The translations under genes were made by a program, and so were the position numbers. Below the pieces are notes generated by a model. The model saw nothing but the letters and a program-made list of their open reading frames with translations, was not told where the DNA came from and did no database searches. This document shows positions 7,942-16,173 of a stretch of DNA of 64,000 bases, in pieces (positions within the stretch are counted from its first letter, which is position 1; the number at the start of each line of letters is the position of its first letter). Source of the DNA: Lacisediminihabitans changchengi (GTDB taxonomy: Bacteria; Actinomycetota; Actinomycetes; Actinomycetales; Microbacteriaceae); the NCBI RefSeq assembly GCF_016634425.1, contig NZ_JAEPES010000002.1:124001-188000 (forward strand), written 5' to 3'.

Positions 7942-8919
7942 GTGACAGAAATTACGGCCACCGGTGAAAAGCGGCTCGTACTCGTAACGGGTCGTGCCCA
8001 CCCCCAGCTCGCCGTCGACATCGCGGCGGAGCTCGAGGCCGATCTCGTCCACACCGACGCGCGCACCTTCGCCAATGGTGAGATCTATGCGCGGTTCGAC
8101 GAGAGTGTGCGTGGATCGGATGCCTTCGTCATCCAGTCCCACACCTATCCGATCAACGAGTGGCTCATGGAGCAGCTCATCATGGTCGACGCGCTCAAGC
8201 GTGCATCGGCCAAGCGGATCACCGTGGTTGCGCCGTTCTATCCCTACGCGCGGCAGGACAAGAAGGGCCGCGGTCGCGAGCCGATCTCCGCCCGCCTGAT
8301 CGCCGACCTGTTCAAGGCTGCCGGTGCCGACCGCATCATGAGCGTCGACCTGCACGCCGCGCAGATCCAGGGCTTCTTCGACGGACCCGTCGACCACCTG
8401 TTCGCCATGCCGGTGCTGCTCAAGTACTTCAAGGAACGCCTCGACCCGACCACTCTCACCGTCGTCTCGCCCGACATGGGCCGCGTGCGCGTCGCCGATA
8501 TTTGGAGCGACAAGCTGGGCGCACCGCTCGCGATCATCCACAAGCGCCGCGATCCTCTGGTGCCGAACAAGGTGAGCGTGCACGAGATCGTCGGTGACGT
8601 CTCCGGCCGCACCTGCCTCATCGTCGACGACATGATCGACACCGGGGGAACCATCGTGAAGGCCGCCGAGGCGCTCAAGAAGAATGGTGCGACCAACGTC
8701 GTCGTCGCCGCCACGCATGCGGTCTTCTCTGACCCGGCGAGCGAGATCCTGCAGAGCGAGTTCATCGACGAGGTCGTGGTGACGGATACCCTCCCGATCC
8801 CCGAAGACAAGCGCTTCTCGACGCTGACCATCCTGCCGATCGCGCCGCTCATCGCGAGTGCGATCCACGAGGTCTTCAGCGACGGCTCGGTCACCTCGAT
8901 GTTCGACGGGGCCGCGTAA
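7942..8919 (+). CDS. prs: Ribose-phosphate pyrophosphokinase (PRPP synthase)
   Basis: 325 aa. Converts ribose-5-phosphate and ATP to PRPP for purine, pyrimidine, histidine, tryptophan and NAD synthesis. Class I features include FANGEIYARFDESVRGSDAFVIQS (flexible/regulatory segment), PFYPYARQDKK (ATP-binding), the catalytic SVDLHAAQIQGFFDGPVDHL metal-binding region, and the PRPP loop VDDMIDTGGTIVKAAEAL near residues 232-249. The GTG at 7942 gives MTEITATGEKRLVLVTGRAHP, the usual N-terminus length; longer frames would overlap glmU. Likely co-transcribed with glmU. Confidence 0.97.
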   Translation: MTEITATGEKRLVLVTGRAHPQLAVDIAAELEADLVHTDARTFANGEIYARFDESVRGSDAFVIQSHTYPINEWLMEQLIMVDALKRASAKRITVVAPFYPYARQDKKGRGREPISARLIADLFKAAGADRIMSVDLHAAQIQGFFDGPVDHLFAMPVLLKYFKERLDPTTLTVVSPDMGRVRVADIWSDKLGAPLAIIHKRRDPLVPNKVSVHEIVGDVSGRTCLIVDDMIDTGGTIVKAAEALKKNGATNVVVAATHAVFSDPASEILQSEFIDEVVVTDTLPIPEDKRFSTLTILPIAPLIASAIHEVFSDGSVTSMFDGAA

Positions 8920-8955
8920 GCGCTAACCCGACTCGCCCCACGCGCACGCCGGCGA

Positions 8956-9114
8956 TCACGCCATTAGGGCCCCGATCAACCGTGCGATGACTTTCGCGAC
9001 GCCGACGAGGAGTGTCCAGAGGATCTCGACCACCAGGAAACCAGTGCCGGGGCTTTCGCGTTCTTCTGGGGGCGGACCGGGTTCACTCCTCTTATCGCGA
9101 ATCTCTCTCGACAT
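8956..9114 (-). CDS. Possible 52-aa single-pass membrane protein
   Basis: ATG at 9114, TGA at 8956-8958. Residues 1-24 are hydrophilic (MSREIRDKRSEPGPPPEERE) and residues 25-52 form one hydrophobic helix (FLVVEILWTLLVGVAKVIA). A weak AGGATG lies about 8 nt before the start. It is convergent with prs and divergent from the arsR-like gene. I do not recognise a family. A polar N-terminus with a clean transmembrane helix argues for a real gene, but it is short and could be chance. Confidence 0.4.
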   Translation of the reverse strand: MSREIRDKRSEPGPPPEERESPGTGFLVVEILWTLLVGVAKVIARLIGALMA

Positions 9115-9159
9115 GTGGTCATCCTAGAACTCGCTATTGCGCGTCCGCGCACCGGCGCG

Positions 9160-9185
9160 TAATCTACAACCAAATGGTTGTAGAT
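9160..9185 (+). promoter_or_regulatory. Perfect 11-bp palindromic operator over the arsR-like start codon
   Basis: ATCTACAACCA (9162-9172) and TGGTTGTAGAT (9175-9185) are perfect inverted arms with a 2-bp spacer. The ATG at 9174 lies inside, and a -10-like TAATCT (9160-9165) overlaps the left arm 8 nt before the start. This fits autorepression of a leaderless ArsR-type gene. Confidence 0.75.
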
Positions 9186-9503
9186 AGACTCGACGAAGCG
9201 CAGATCGATCGCATCTTCCAGGCGCTGGCGGATGCGACTCGGCGCGACATCGTGGCGCGCGTGATCGAGCGGGAGCAGTCGGTATCTGCCCTCGCCGTTG
9301 GCTACGCGATGAGTTTCGCGGCCGTGCAGAAACACGTTGCGGTGCTCGAGCTGGCAATGCTCGTGCGCAAGGAGAAGCGAGGACGGGAGCAGATCGTGCA
9401 CGGAAACCGCGAGGCGCTGCGCCGGGCCGCACGCCTCCTCGACGCTTACGAAGACCTCTGGAAGCAGCGCATCAGCAGCATCGATGCTCTGCTGAAGGAA
9501 TAA
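9174..9503 (+). CDS. ArsR-family winged-helix regulator
   Basis: 109 aa from ATG 9174. Helix-turn-helix region: IFQALADATRRDIVARVIEREQSVSALAVGYAMSFAAVQKHVAVLELAMLVRKEKRGREQIVHG, where AAVQKHVAVLE is the recognition helix and the following strand pair the wing. No CxC metal site is seen, so it is not a classic arsenic or zinc sensor; it resembles the SRPBCC-associated ArsR subgroup. It is followed 28 nt later by an SRPBCC gene, a widespread pair. A perfect palindrome covers its start codon, strongly suggesting that it represses itself and its partner. Confidence 0.9.
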   Translation: MVVDRLDEAQIDRIFQALADATRRDIVARVIEREQSVSALAVGYAMSFAAVQKHVAVLELAMLVRKEKRGREQIVHGNREALRRAARLLDAYEDLWKQRISSIDALLKE

Positions 9504-9531
9504 CCGGGAACACGAGAACAGGAGACACACC

Positions 9532-10017
9532 ATGCCATTCCTCAGTTCAGTGAAGAACCTCGACGACCTCACGATGACGATCACCGCCCAGTTCGACGCC
9601 GACGTCAATCGTGTCTGGCAGCTGTGGGAAGACCCGCGGCAGCTCGAACGGTGGTGGGGCCCACCGACCTGGCCGGCCACCTTTGTCACGCACGACTTCA
9701 GTGTGGGCGGGCGCTCGAGTTACTACATGACCGGCCCCGAGGGCGACAAAGCCGGCGGATGGTGGCAGATCACCGCCATCGACGCGCCGACCAGCCTGCG
9801 GTTCGACGACGGTTTCGCCGACGCGGACGGGGAGCCCGACACATCCATCGCCCCGACGCACGCCGTACTCACCCTCGAAGCGAAAGACGGGGGAACGCGG
9901 ATGTCGATTCTCACCCAGTTCGACAGTGTCGAGCAGCTCGAGCAGATGGTGGCCATGGGCATGGAAGAGGGCATGAGCCTCGCGATCGGACAGATCGACG
10001 GGATCCTCGCGGAGTAG
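9532..10017 (+). CDS. SRPBCC (AHSA1-like) ligand-binding domain protein
   Basis: 161 aa START/Bet v1-like fold of the AHSA1 subfamily. Typical segments: TITAQFDADVNRVWQLWEDPRQLERWWGPPTWPATFV, then FSVGGRSSYYMTGPEGDKAGGWWQITAID and a C-terminal helix VEQLEQMVAMGMEEGMSLAIGQIDGIL. These domains bind hydrophobic ligands; the specific ligand is unknown. It lies in an operon with the ArsR gene upstream, so its expression probably follows that regulator's signal. SD-like AGGAGACAC precedes the ATG. Confidence 0.9.
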   Translation: MPFLSSVKNLDDLTMTITAQFDADVNRVWQLWEDPRQLERWWGPPTWPATFVTHDFSVGGRSSYYMTGPEGDKAGGWWQITAIDAPTSLRFDDGFADADGEPDTSIAPTHAVLTLEAKDGGTRMSILTQFDSVEQLEQMVAMGMEEGMSLAIGQIDGILAE

Positions 10018-10020
10018 CCC

Positions 10021-10126
10021 GGCCGGTTTCGATACGAGGACGACGAGTAGCGCGTCGGTCAACAGGATGGGCTAGGTCGAACTCCCGATCTCATCCTGTT
10101 GACTGCCGGATTGCCGATCTCATCCT
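10021..10126 (+). repeat. Intergenic palindromic element after the SRPBCC gene
   Basis: Begins with a fragment of the GGTTTCGATACG / GAGTAGCGCG repeat (10025-10053). Next comes a perfect 12-bp inverted repeat, GTCAACAGGATG (10058-10069) and CATCCTGTTGAC (10092-10103), around a 22-nt loop. CCGATCTCATCCTG then appears again near 10113. A diverged homologue lies at 47550-47630. It could act as a terminator between the SRPBCC and fadD-like genes. Confidence 0.7.
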
Positions 10127-10170
10127 GCGGGCGGACGCGTGGTCAGACCTGAGCGCGTCGCACCGGTGCG

Positions 10171-10176
10171 TAGAGT
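10171..10176 (+). promoter_or_regulatory. -10 box of a leaderless promoter
   Basis: TAGAGT lies 7 nt before the ATG at 10184; no Shine-Dalgarno sequence is seen. Confidence 0.5.
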
Positions 10177-10183
10177 TACCAGC

Positions 10184-11905
10184 ATGACGACAACGCCGCC
10201 GCGCCCCTGGTTGACCAGTTACGCGGAGGGAGTTCCGCACGAGATTGAGCTGCCGACCGGATCGCTGTTCGACCTGGTCGAGGAGTCGGTGAAGACCTAC
10301 CCAGACAACGTGGCGCTCGAGTTCTTCGGCGCGACCACCAGCTACGGCGAGCTCGGCGAGCAGATCGTGCGGGCGGCCGAAGGCCTGCGCCTGCTGGGCG
10401 TGCAGAAGGGCGATACCGTCGCGCTGGTGCTGCCGAACTGCCCGCAGCACATCGTCGCGTTCTACGCGGTGTTGCGCCTGGGCGGCATCGTCGTCGAGCA
10501 CAACCCGCTGTACACACCGCGCGAACTCCGCCACCAGTTCGAAGACCACGGCGCCAAGTTCGCCATCGTCTGGAACAACGTCGTCGCCACGGTGCAGGCC
10601 TTCCCGGCGGATGTCGCGGTCGAGACGATCGTCTCGGTGGACGTCACGCGCGCCATGCCGTTCGCCACGCGCGCGCTGCTGCGCCTTCCGGTCGCTAAGG
10701 CCCGCGAGTCGCGCGCCGCCCTCACCACGGCCGTGCGCGGTACCGTGCCGTGGGAGAAGCTGGTCGACGCCGACCGCATCGACGATCACATCTTCCGACC
10801 GAGCATGGATGACGTCGCGCTCATCCAGTACACCAGTGGCACGACCGGCGTGCCGAAGGGCGCGACTCTCACGCACCTGAACCTCACCACCAATGCCGCG
10901 CAGTCGCGGGCCTGGGTACCCACGGTCAAGCGCGGGACATCCGTCGTCTATGCGGTGCTGCCGATGTTCCACGCCTACGGACTGACCCTCTGCCTCACGT
11001 TCGCGATGAGCATGGGGGCGCGCCTGGTGCTGTTCCCGAAGTTCGACCCCGATCTGGTGCTGCCGGTGATCAAGAGGCACCCCGCCACCTTCCTGCCCGC
11101 GGTTCCGCCGATCTACGAGCGCCTCACGGCGGCGGCGAAGGAGAAGGGCGTCTCACTGAAGGGCATCGAGATCGCGATCTCCGGCGCCATGCCGCTGTCG
11201 CCGTCGGTGGTCGAGCCATGGGAGGCGCAGACCGGCGGCTACCTGGTTGAGGGCTACGGCCTGTCGGAGACCAGCCCCGTGCTGATGGCGAACCCGGTCG
11301 GGCCGACCCGTCGCGCCGGCACCGTCGGCCTGCCGCTGCCCAACACCGAGGTGCGCGTCGTCGACCCCGACAACCCCACCGTCGACCGCCCGAGCGGGGA
11401 GGAGGGCGAGCTGCTCGTCCGCGGCCCGCAGGTCTTCTCCGGCTATTGGAAGAAGCCCGAGGAGACGGCCACGGTCTTCGTGGAGGCGGCGGAGGGCGAC
11501 GACGCTGGCCCATGGTTCCGCACCGGCGACATCGTGACGCTCGACGCCGATGGCTTCGTTTCCATCGTGGATCGCATCAAGGAACTCATCATCACCGGCG
11601 GTTTCAACGTCGCCCCGAGCGAGGTCGAGGATGCCCTGCGGGGGCACCCGGACATCCAGGATGTCGCGGTCGTCGGTCTGCCGAGCGAGCACAGCGGTGA
11701 GGATGTGGTTGCCGCCGTCGTTCTCAAGCCAGGTCGCAGCCTGGACGAGACCGGCATTCGTGATTTCGCCCGCGATGGGCTCACCGCCTACAAGGTGCCG
11801 CGCCGCGTGATCGCCGTAGACGAGCTGCCGAAGTCACTCATCGGCAAGGTGCTCCGCAAGCAGGTCAGGGACGAGTTGGTCGCCGCCGAGGCACAGAAGG
11901 TCTAG
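10184..11905 (+). CDS. fadD: Long-chain fatty acid--CoA ligase
   Basis: 573 aa. Activates long-chain fatty acids to acyl-CoA using ATP. Motifs: YTSGTTGVPKGATLTH (P-loop-like A3), YGLSETSPVL (A5), WFRTGDIVTLDADGFVSIVDRIKELIITGGFNVAPSEVEDAL (A7/A8 and the fatty acid CoA ligase signature) and the A10 lysine in KSLIGKVLRKQVRDEL. The length is normal. The ATG at 10184 is preferred over an in-frame GTG further upstream because a TANNNT box precedes it at leaderless spacing. It stands alone between a palindromic element and a convergent small gene. Confidence 0.93.
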   Translation: MTTTPPRPWLTSYAEGVPHEIELPTGSLFDLVEESVKTYPDNVALEFFGATTSYGELGEQIVRAAEGLRLLGVQKGDTVALVLPNCPQHIVAFYAVLRLGGIVVEHNPLYTPRELRHQFEDHGAKFAIVWNNVVATVQAFPADVAVETIVSVDVTRAMPFATRALLRLPVAKARESRAALTTAVRGTVPWEKLVDADRIDDHIFRPSMDDVALIQYTSGTTGVPKGATLTHLNLTTNAAQSRAWVPTVKRGTSVVYAVLPMFHAYGLTLCLTFAMSMGARLVLFPKFDPDLVLPVIKRHPATFLPAVPPIYERLTAAAKEKGVSLKGIEIAISGAMPLSPSVVEPWEAQTGGYLVEGYGLSETSPVLMANPVGPTRRAGTVGLPLPNTEVRVVDPDNPTVDRPSGEEGELLVRGPQVFSGYWKKPEETATVFVEAAEGDDAGPWFRTGDIVTLDADGFVSIVDRIKELIITGGFNVAPSEVEDALRGHPDIQDVAVVGLPSEHSGEDVVAAVVLKPGRSLDETGIRDFARDGLTAYKVPRRVIAVDELPKSLIGKVLRKQVRDELVAAEAQKV

Positions 11906-11949
11906 CTGCGCAGAAGGTCTAGCCGCGCAGAAGGCGTAGCTGCGAAGGC

Positions 11950-12315
11950 CTAGCTGTTCGAGACGGGAACGGGCGACAGGCGCGGCGACACCGGGATGAG
12001 CCCGAGCGAGGCGACGTGCCGATCGCCGCCGAAGCCGCCGGTGGCGTAGCACTCCCACCCCATTCCGCCGGGGCCGAAGACCTCGAATCGGGCCGAGACG
12101 CCTGTGGCATCGGATGCTTCGTACCGCACCCAGGCGCGACAGGCCGAGTCCGCGGTTTCGCTCGCAACCGACACGGAGGTGAGCACTCCGGGGAGTATCA
12201 GGCAGGCGATGCCGACGAGCACGACGACGCGCATGATCATCAGCGTGCGGCGTCGCCGAGGGTGTCCCTCGGTGGGGACATAGCCGGTCAGCTCGGGTTC
12301 GTCGTCGTAGTCCAT
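11950..12315 (-). CDS. Hypothetical membrane-anchored protein
   Basis: 121 aa from ATG 12315 (MDYDDEPELTGYVPTEGHP). A basic RRRR stretch precedes one hydrophobic segment (IMRVVVLVGIACLILPGVLTSVSVA), then an extracytoplasmic part with two cysteines and WVRYEASDATGVSARFEVFGPGGMGWECYA. Topology N-in, C-out is inferred. No family is recognised with confidence; similar small anchored proteins are common in Microbacteriaceae. An in-frame upstream ATG at 12375 is less likely because it adds a Cys/Trp-rich leader. It is convergent with fadD and followed by short GCGCAGAAGG(T/C) repeats. Confidence 0.6.
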   Translation of the reverse strand: MDYDDEPELTGYVPTEGHPRRRRTLMIMRVVVLVGIACLILPGVLTSVSVASETADSACRAWVRYEASDATGVSARFEVFGPGGMGWECYATGGFGGDRHVASLGLIPVSPRLSPVPVSNS

Positions 12316-12493
12316 GACCACCCAATCCTGACACCAGCGGCTGACGTTTCGGCCCGCGCACCATAACGATCGCAAAAGGAATGCGCCCTCGCGTAACGAA
12401 AGGTCGGCGGAGGGCGGACACAGACGCTACGCGAGGGCGCTGAGGTTCGGTGCGGTTAGTGCGAGCTGCCCTCGGTTTCGCCCTTCGACAGGC

Positions 12494-13945
12494 TCAGGAT
12501 GAAATCTCCGTGCGGTCGCCGCTCCACAGCGTGTGGAACGTGCCCTCCTTGTCGATGCGCTTGTAGGTGTGCGCACCGAAGAAGTCGCGCTGGCCCTGAA
12601 TGAGCGAGGCCGGCAGCCGATCCGCGCGCAGCCCGTCGTAGTACGACAGTGACGAGGAGAACGCGGGGGACGGGATGCCGGCGGTCGCGGCGGTCGAGAC
12701 CACGCGCCGCCACGACGGCTCCGCGCCGGTGATCGCGTCGCGGAAGTATGGCGCCACGAGCAGGGTCGGCAGGTCGGAGTTCTCGGCGTAGGCCTCGGTG
12801 ATCCGGTTGAGGAACTGTGCGCGGATGATGCAGCCGCCACGCCAGATCTTCGCGATGTCACCCTTGTGGATGTCCCAGCCGTACTCCTCCGCGCCGGCCA
12901 CGATCTCGTCGAACCCCTGCGCGTAAGCGATCATCTTGGAGGCGTACAGCGCGAGCCGTACGTCTTCGATGAACGTATCCGTGCTGGTTCCGTCCGAGTC
13001 ATCCACCGTCCAGGCCTCGGTCGGACCGGGGAGATCGGATGCCGCGGCCCGCTGAGCGGGCTTCGACGACAGCGAGCGGGCGAAGACCGCTTCGGCGATG
13101 CCGGAGACCGGGATGCCGAGGTCGAGCGCGGTCTGCACGGTCCAGGCGCCGGTGCCCTTGGCTCCGGCCTGGTCGAGAATCACGTCGACCAGTGGTGTGC
13201 CGGTCTCGGCATCGACCTGGCGCAGCACCTCCGCGGTGATCTCGATGAGGTAGCTCTCGAGCTCGCCCTTGTTCCACTCGGCGAAGATGTCGGCGATCTC
13301 GGCAGGGGACTTGCCGGTGCCGCGACGGATGAGGTCGTAGGCCTCGGCGATGAGCTGCATGTCGGCGTACTCGATGCCGTTGTGGATCATCTTGACGAAG
13401 TGGCCTGCACCGTCGGTGCCGACGTGGGTGACGCAGGGCTCGCCCTCGGCGATGGCGGCGATCGACGCCAGAATCGGCCCGAGCGTCTCATAAGCCTCGG
13501 CGGATCCGCCGGGCATGATCGACGGACCCTTCAGCGCACCCTCCTCGCCACCGGAGATGCCGGCGCCGACGAAGTTGATGCCGGTCTCGCGTACCGCCTT
13601 CTCGCGACGGATGGTGTCTTTGAAGAAGGCGTTGCCGCCGTCGACGATGATGTCGCCGGGCTCGAAGACCTTCACCAGCTCGTCGATCACCGCATCCGTT
13701 CCCTTGCCGGCCTGCACCATGATGATCGCGGTGCGCGGCGTGGAGAGGGATGCGGCGAACTCCTCATACGTGGTGGCGGCGACGAATTCGGCCTCGGGGT
13801 GCTCCTCGACCAGTTCATCGGTGCGGCCGGGGGAGCGGTTGAACACGGCGACCGTGTTGCCCTCGCGGCTGGCCAGGTTACGGGCGAGATTGCTGCCCAT
13901 CACAGCCAGTCCCACGACACCGATATTCGCTTTTCTGTCGACCAC
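12494..13945 (-). CDS. gnd: 6-phosphogluconate dehydrogenase (decarboxylating)
   Basis: 483 aa. Oxidative pentose phosphate enzyme converting 6-phosphogluconate to ribulose-5-phosphate with NAD(P)H production. Rossmann GLAVMGSNLARNLA at residues 12-25, the signature VGAGISGGEEGALKGPSIMPGG, the catalytic lysine region HFVKMIHNGIEYADMQ, and the C-terminal GLRADRLPASLIQGQRDFFGAHTYKRID all match. GGAG lies before the ATG. The gene ends inside a CTTCGACAGGCTCAG-type dispersed repeat, which sets its last codons. A gluconokinase gene lies divergently 137 bp away, so the pair supplies and uses 6-phosphogluconate. Confidence 0.97.
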   Translation of the reverse strand: MVDRKANIGVVGLAVMGSNLARNLASREGNTVAVFNRSPGRTDELVEEHPEAEFVAATTYEEFAASLSTPRTAIIMVQAGKGTDAVIDELVKVFEPGDIIVDGGNAFFKDTIRREKAVRETGINFVGAGISGGEEGALKGPSIMPGGSAEAYETLGPILASIAAIAEGEPCVTHVGTDGAGHFVKMIHNGIEYADMQLIAEAYDLIRRGTGKSPAEIADIFAEWNKGELESYLIEITAEVLRQVDAETGTPLVDVILDQAGAKGTGAWTVQTALDLGIPVSGIAEAVFARSLSSKPAQRAAASDLPGPTEAWTVDDSDGTSTDTFIEDVRLALYASKMIAYAQGFDEIVAGAEEYGWDIHKGDIAKIWRGGCIIRAQFLNRITEAYAENSDLPTLLVAPYFRDAITGAEPSWRRVVSTAATAGIPSPAFSSSLSYYDGLRADRLPASLIQGQRDFFGAHTYKRIDKEGTFHTLWSGDRTEISS

Positions 13946-14070
13946 GTCGTCTCCTTGATCAGGGCCGCGTTGGTTCGGCGGCGGACTTCCAGGCTAGCCG
14001 CCCAGTCACCTGTATGGCCCGGGCTGTATTGCCGTTGCCTGTATTGCCGTGGCCTGTATTACCGAGCGCG

Positions 14071-14076
14071 TACGGT
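14071..14076 (+). promoter_or_regulatory. -10 box of a leaderless promoter
   Basis: TACGGT lies 6 nt before the GTG at 14083. Upstream, 14020-14065 holds three imperfect TGTATTGCCGT-type units (last one TGTATTACCG). Confidence 0.5.
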
Positions 14077-14082
14077 GGAGTC

Positions 14083-14628
14083 GTGAGCTCAACTTCGCCC
14101 CAGCCGCTCCTCGTCGTGATGGGGGTCTCCGGCTCCGGCAAGTCCACCGTGGGTGCCGCGCTCGCGGCCGCGCTCGACGTTCCGTTCCAGGATGCCGACC
14201 CGCTGCATCCCGCCTCCAACGTCGCGAAGATGGCGGCGGGCATCGCTCTCACCGACGACGACCGGATGCCGTGGCTGGCCCTGGTGGGCGCCGAGCTGTC
14301 GGCTGCAGCCGCGTCTCCCGGCGGCTCCGGGACCGGGCTGGTCATGGCCTGCTCTGCCCTGAAGCGCGCCTACCGCGAGGCAATCCTCGCCGCGGCCCCC
14401 ACCGCACGGTTCATCTACCTCGAGGGGTCGCGCGAACTGATCGAATCGCGGCTCGAGAATCGGCACGGACACTTCATGCCGAGCTCCCTCCTCGGGTCGC
14501 AGCTGGCAACGCTCGAACCGCTCGAATCCGACGAGCCGGGAATCACCGTGGAACTCCGAGCGGGGGAGCCGCCCGTCGAGCTGGTGGCCAGAATAGTCAG
14601 CGGCATCACTGCGGGCGATGCCGTGTAA
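14083..14628 (+). CDS. gntK: Gluconokinase
   Basis: 181 aa. Phosphorylates gluconate to 6-phosphogluconate. The Walker A motif GVSGSGKST is at residues 14-22, followed by the family sequence DVPFQDADPLHPASNVAKMAAGIALTDDDRMPWL and the conserved ACSALKRAYRE. Length fits the GntK/Idnk family. The GTG at 14083 is favoured by a TANNNT box at leaderless distance; a longer frame runs through tandem repeats. Divergent from gnd, whose substrate is the product of this enzyme. Confidence 0.95.
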   Translation: MSSTSPQPLLVVMGVSGSGKSTVGAALAAALDVPFQDADPLHPASNVAKMAAGIALTDDDRMPWLALVGAELSAAAASPGGSGTGLVMACSALKRAYREAILAAAPTARFIYLEGSRELIESRLENRHGHFMPSSLLGSQLATLEPLESDEPGITVELRAGEPPVELVARIVSGITAGDAV

Positions 14629-14709
14629 ACTCTTGCACTGTACTTCGGCGAGGGATCGTCGGCCGGCCCGATACTCGGGCGGGCGGCATCCGTTATCGAC
14701 GCGGTGGAG

Positions 14710-14738
14710 TTGGGCTGTGACTGCATGCCGTTTATAAC
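14710..14738 (+). promoter_or_regulatory. Sigma70-type promoter of rplY
   Basis: TTGGGC (14710-14715) and TATAAC (14733-14738) are separated by 17 nt; transcription would leave a leader of about 75 nt before the ATG at 14822. The 5' half of the gntK-rplY gap shows nothing else clear. Confidence 0.5.
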
Positions 14739-14821
14739 GGTCGCAGAGTCTTTTTCCTCACGCTTGATGCGTTCGAGTTGAAACCTAAGAGACGCGAGCC
14801 CCGCTCGCAGATGGAGAAACC

Positions 14822-15460
14822 ATGTCTGAGAAGAAGGCTCGTCCCGAGCTGACCAACAAGGTCGTCGCCGAGGCGCGCACCACCTTCGGTAAGGGCGTCG
14901 CTCGCAAGCTGCGCGTGCTGGGCAAGATCCCGGTCGTGCTCTACGGCCACGGCTCCGACCCGCAGCACTTCGCGCTGCCGGCTCACGACGTGACGCTGCT
15001 TCTGCGCAAGTCGAACGCCATCCTCGACCTGCAGATCGACGGCAAGAGCCAGCTCGCGCTGGTCAAGGACGTGCAGAAGGACCCGGTGCGCCAGATTATC
15101 GAGCACATCGACCTCGTCATCATCCGTACCGGTGAGCGCGTGACCGTCGACATCCCCGTGCACCTCGAGGGTGAGGCCATGGCCGGCACCACCGTCAACC
15201 AGGACGCGAACACCCTCTCGATCGAGGCCGACGCCATCCACATCCCGGAGCGCATCGTCATCGACATCGAGGGCAGGGAAGAGGGCTTCCAGCTTCTCGC
15301 CAAGGACGTCGAGCTGCCCACCGGCTCGGTGCTCATCTCCGACCCCGAGGCACTCGTCGTCGGCATCACCTCCGCCACCGAGGCCGACCTGGGCTCGAGC
15401 GAGGGCGACGAGGGTGCTGTCGCCGGCGAGGCCGAGGTCGCTGCCGCCGAGTCCGAGTAA
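14822..15460 (+). CDS. rplY: 50S ribosomal protein L25/general stress protein Ctc
   Basis: 212 aa. It binds 5S rRNA in the large ribosomal subunit. The N-terminal L25 domain (TFGKGVARKLRVLGKIPVVLYGHGSDPQHFALP) is followed by the TL5/Ctc C-terminal beta domain (IPVHLEGEAMAGTTVNQDANTLSIEADAIHIPERIVIDIEG) and an acidic, alanine-rich tail (SEGDEGAVAGEAEVAAAESE) typical of actinobacteria. Immediately followed by pth, the usual neighbour. Confidence 0.96.
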   Translation: MSEKKARPELTNKVVAEARTTFGKGVARKLRVLGKIPVVLYGHGSDPQHFALPAHDVTLLLRKSNAILDLQIDGKSQLALVKDVQKDPVRQIIEHIDLVIIRTGERVTVDIPVHLEGEAMAGTTVNQDANTLSIEADAIHIPERIVIDIEGREEGFQLLAKDVELPTGSVLISDPEALVVGITSATEADLGSSEGDEGAVAGEAEVAAAESE

Positions 15461-15508
15461 TCGGCTCACATCTAGACAATCACTGACGTCCATGTACAAC
15501 CTCTAACG

Positions 15509-16096
15509 GTGGACGACGCTCAGTGGCTCGTAGTCGGGCTCGGTAACCCCGGGCCCGACTACGCGAGCAATCGACACAACGTCGGTCAGATGGTTCTCGC
15601 GGAACTCGCTCACCGCATCGGTGCGACGTTCCGCTCGCAGAAGACCAACGCGATGGTCGCCGAGGGGCGCACAGCTCCCGGCGGCCCTCGACTCATCCTG
15701 GCCAAGCCCAACAGCTACATGAACCTGTCTGGCGGCCCGGTTGCGGCGCTGCTGAAGTTCTACTCTCTCGACCCGTCGCGGCTCATCGTGGTGCACGACG
15801 AACTCGACATCCCGTTCGACCGACTTCGTCTCAAGCAGGGCGGCGGTCACGGCGGGCACAACGGTCTGCGTGACATCATCGCCGCGACCGGGAGTGCCGA
15901 CTTCATCCGGGTGCGCGTCGGCGTCGGCCGCCCACCGGGTCGCCAGCCTGCGGCCGACTTCGTTCTGCGCGACTTCTCGTCAGAGGAGCGCAAGGTGCTT
16001 CCCAACCTGCTGGCGGATGCCGCCGACGCGGTCGAGCAGATCGCCGTCGACGGTCTTACCGCGGCCCAGCTGCGCTTTCACACCGAGCCCGTATAG
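15509..16096 (+). CDS. pth: Peptidyl-tRNA hydrolase
   Basis: 195 aa. Recycles peptidyl-tRNA released from stalled ribosomes. The N-terminal [20 protein letters not shown] holds the catalytic His at residue 23; [20 protein letters not shown] (catalytic Asp) and [15 protein letters not shown] are all intact. GTG start 48 nt after rplY with no clear Shine-Dalgarno; probably co-transcribed with rplY. Confidence 0.97.
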   Translation: MDDAQWLVVGLGNPGPDYASNRHNVGQMVLAELAHRIGATFRSQKTNAMVAEGRTAPGGPRLILAKPNSYMNLSGGPVAALLKFYSLDPSRLIVVHDELDIPFDRLRLKQGGGHGGHNGLRDIIAATGSADFIRVRVGVGRPPGRQPAADFVLRDFSSEERKVLPNLLADAADAVEQIAVDGLTAAQLRFHTEPV

Positions 16097-16161
16097 CCGT
16101 AGCACCGCCGCGGTGTGGCAGCCGACAGCGAACGCCGACCGACGGTGTCGGGGGCGGCGAC

Positions 16162-16167
16162 TAAACT
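16162..16167 (+). promoter_or_regulatory. -10 box of a leaderless promoter
   Basis: TAAACT lies 6 nt before the GTG at 16174. Confidence 0.5.
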
Positions 16168-16173
16168 CGTCGG

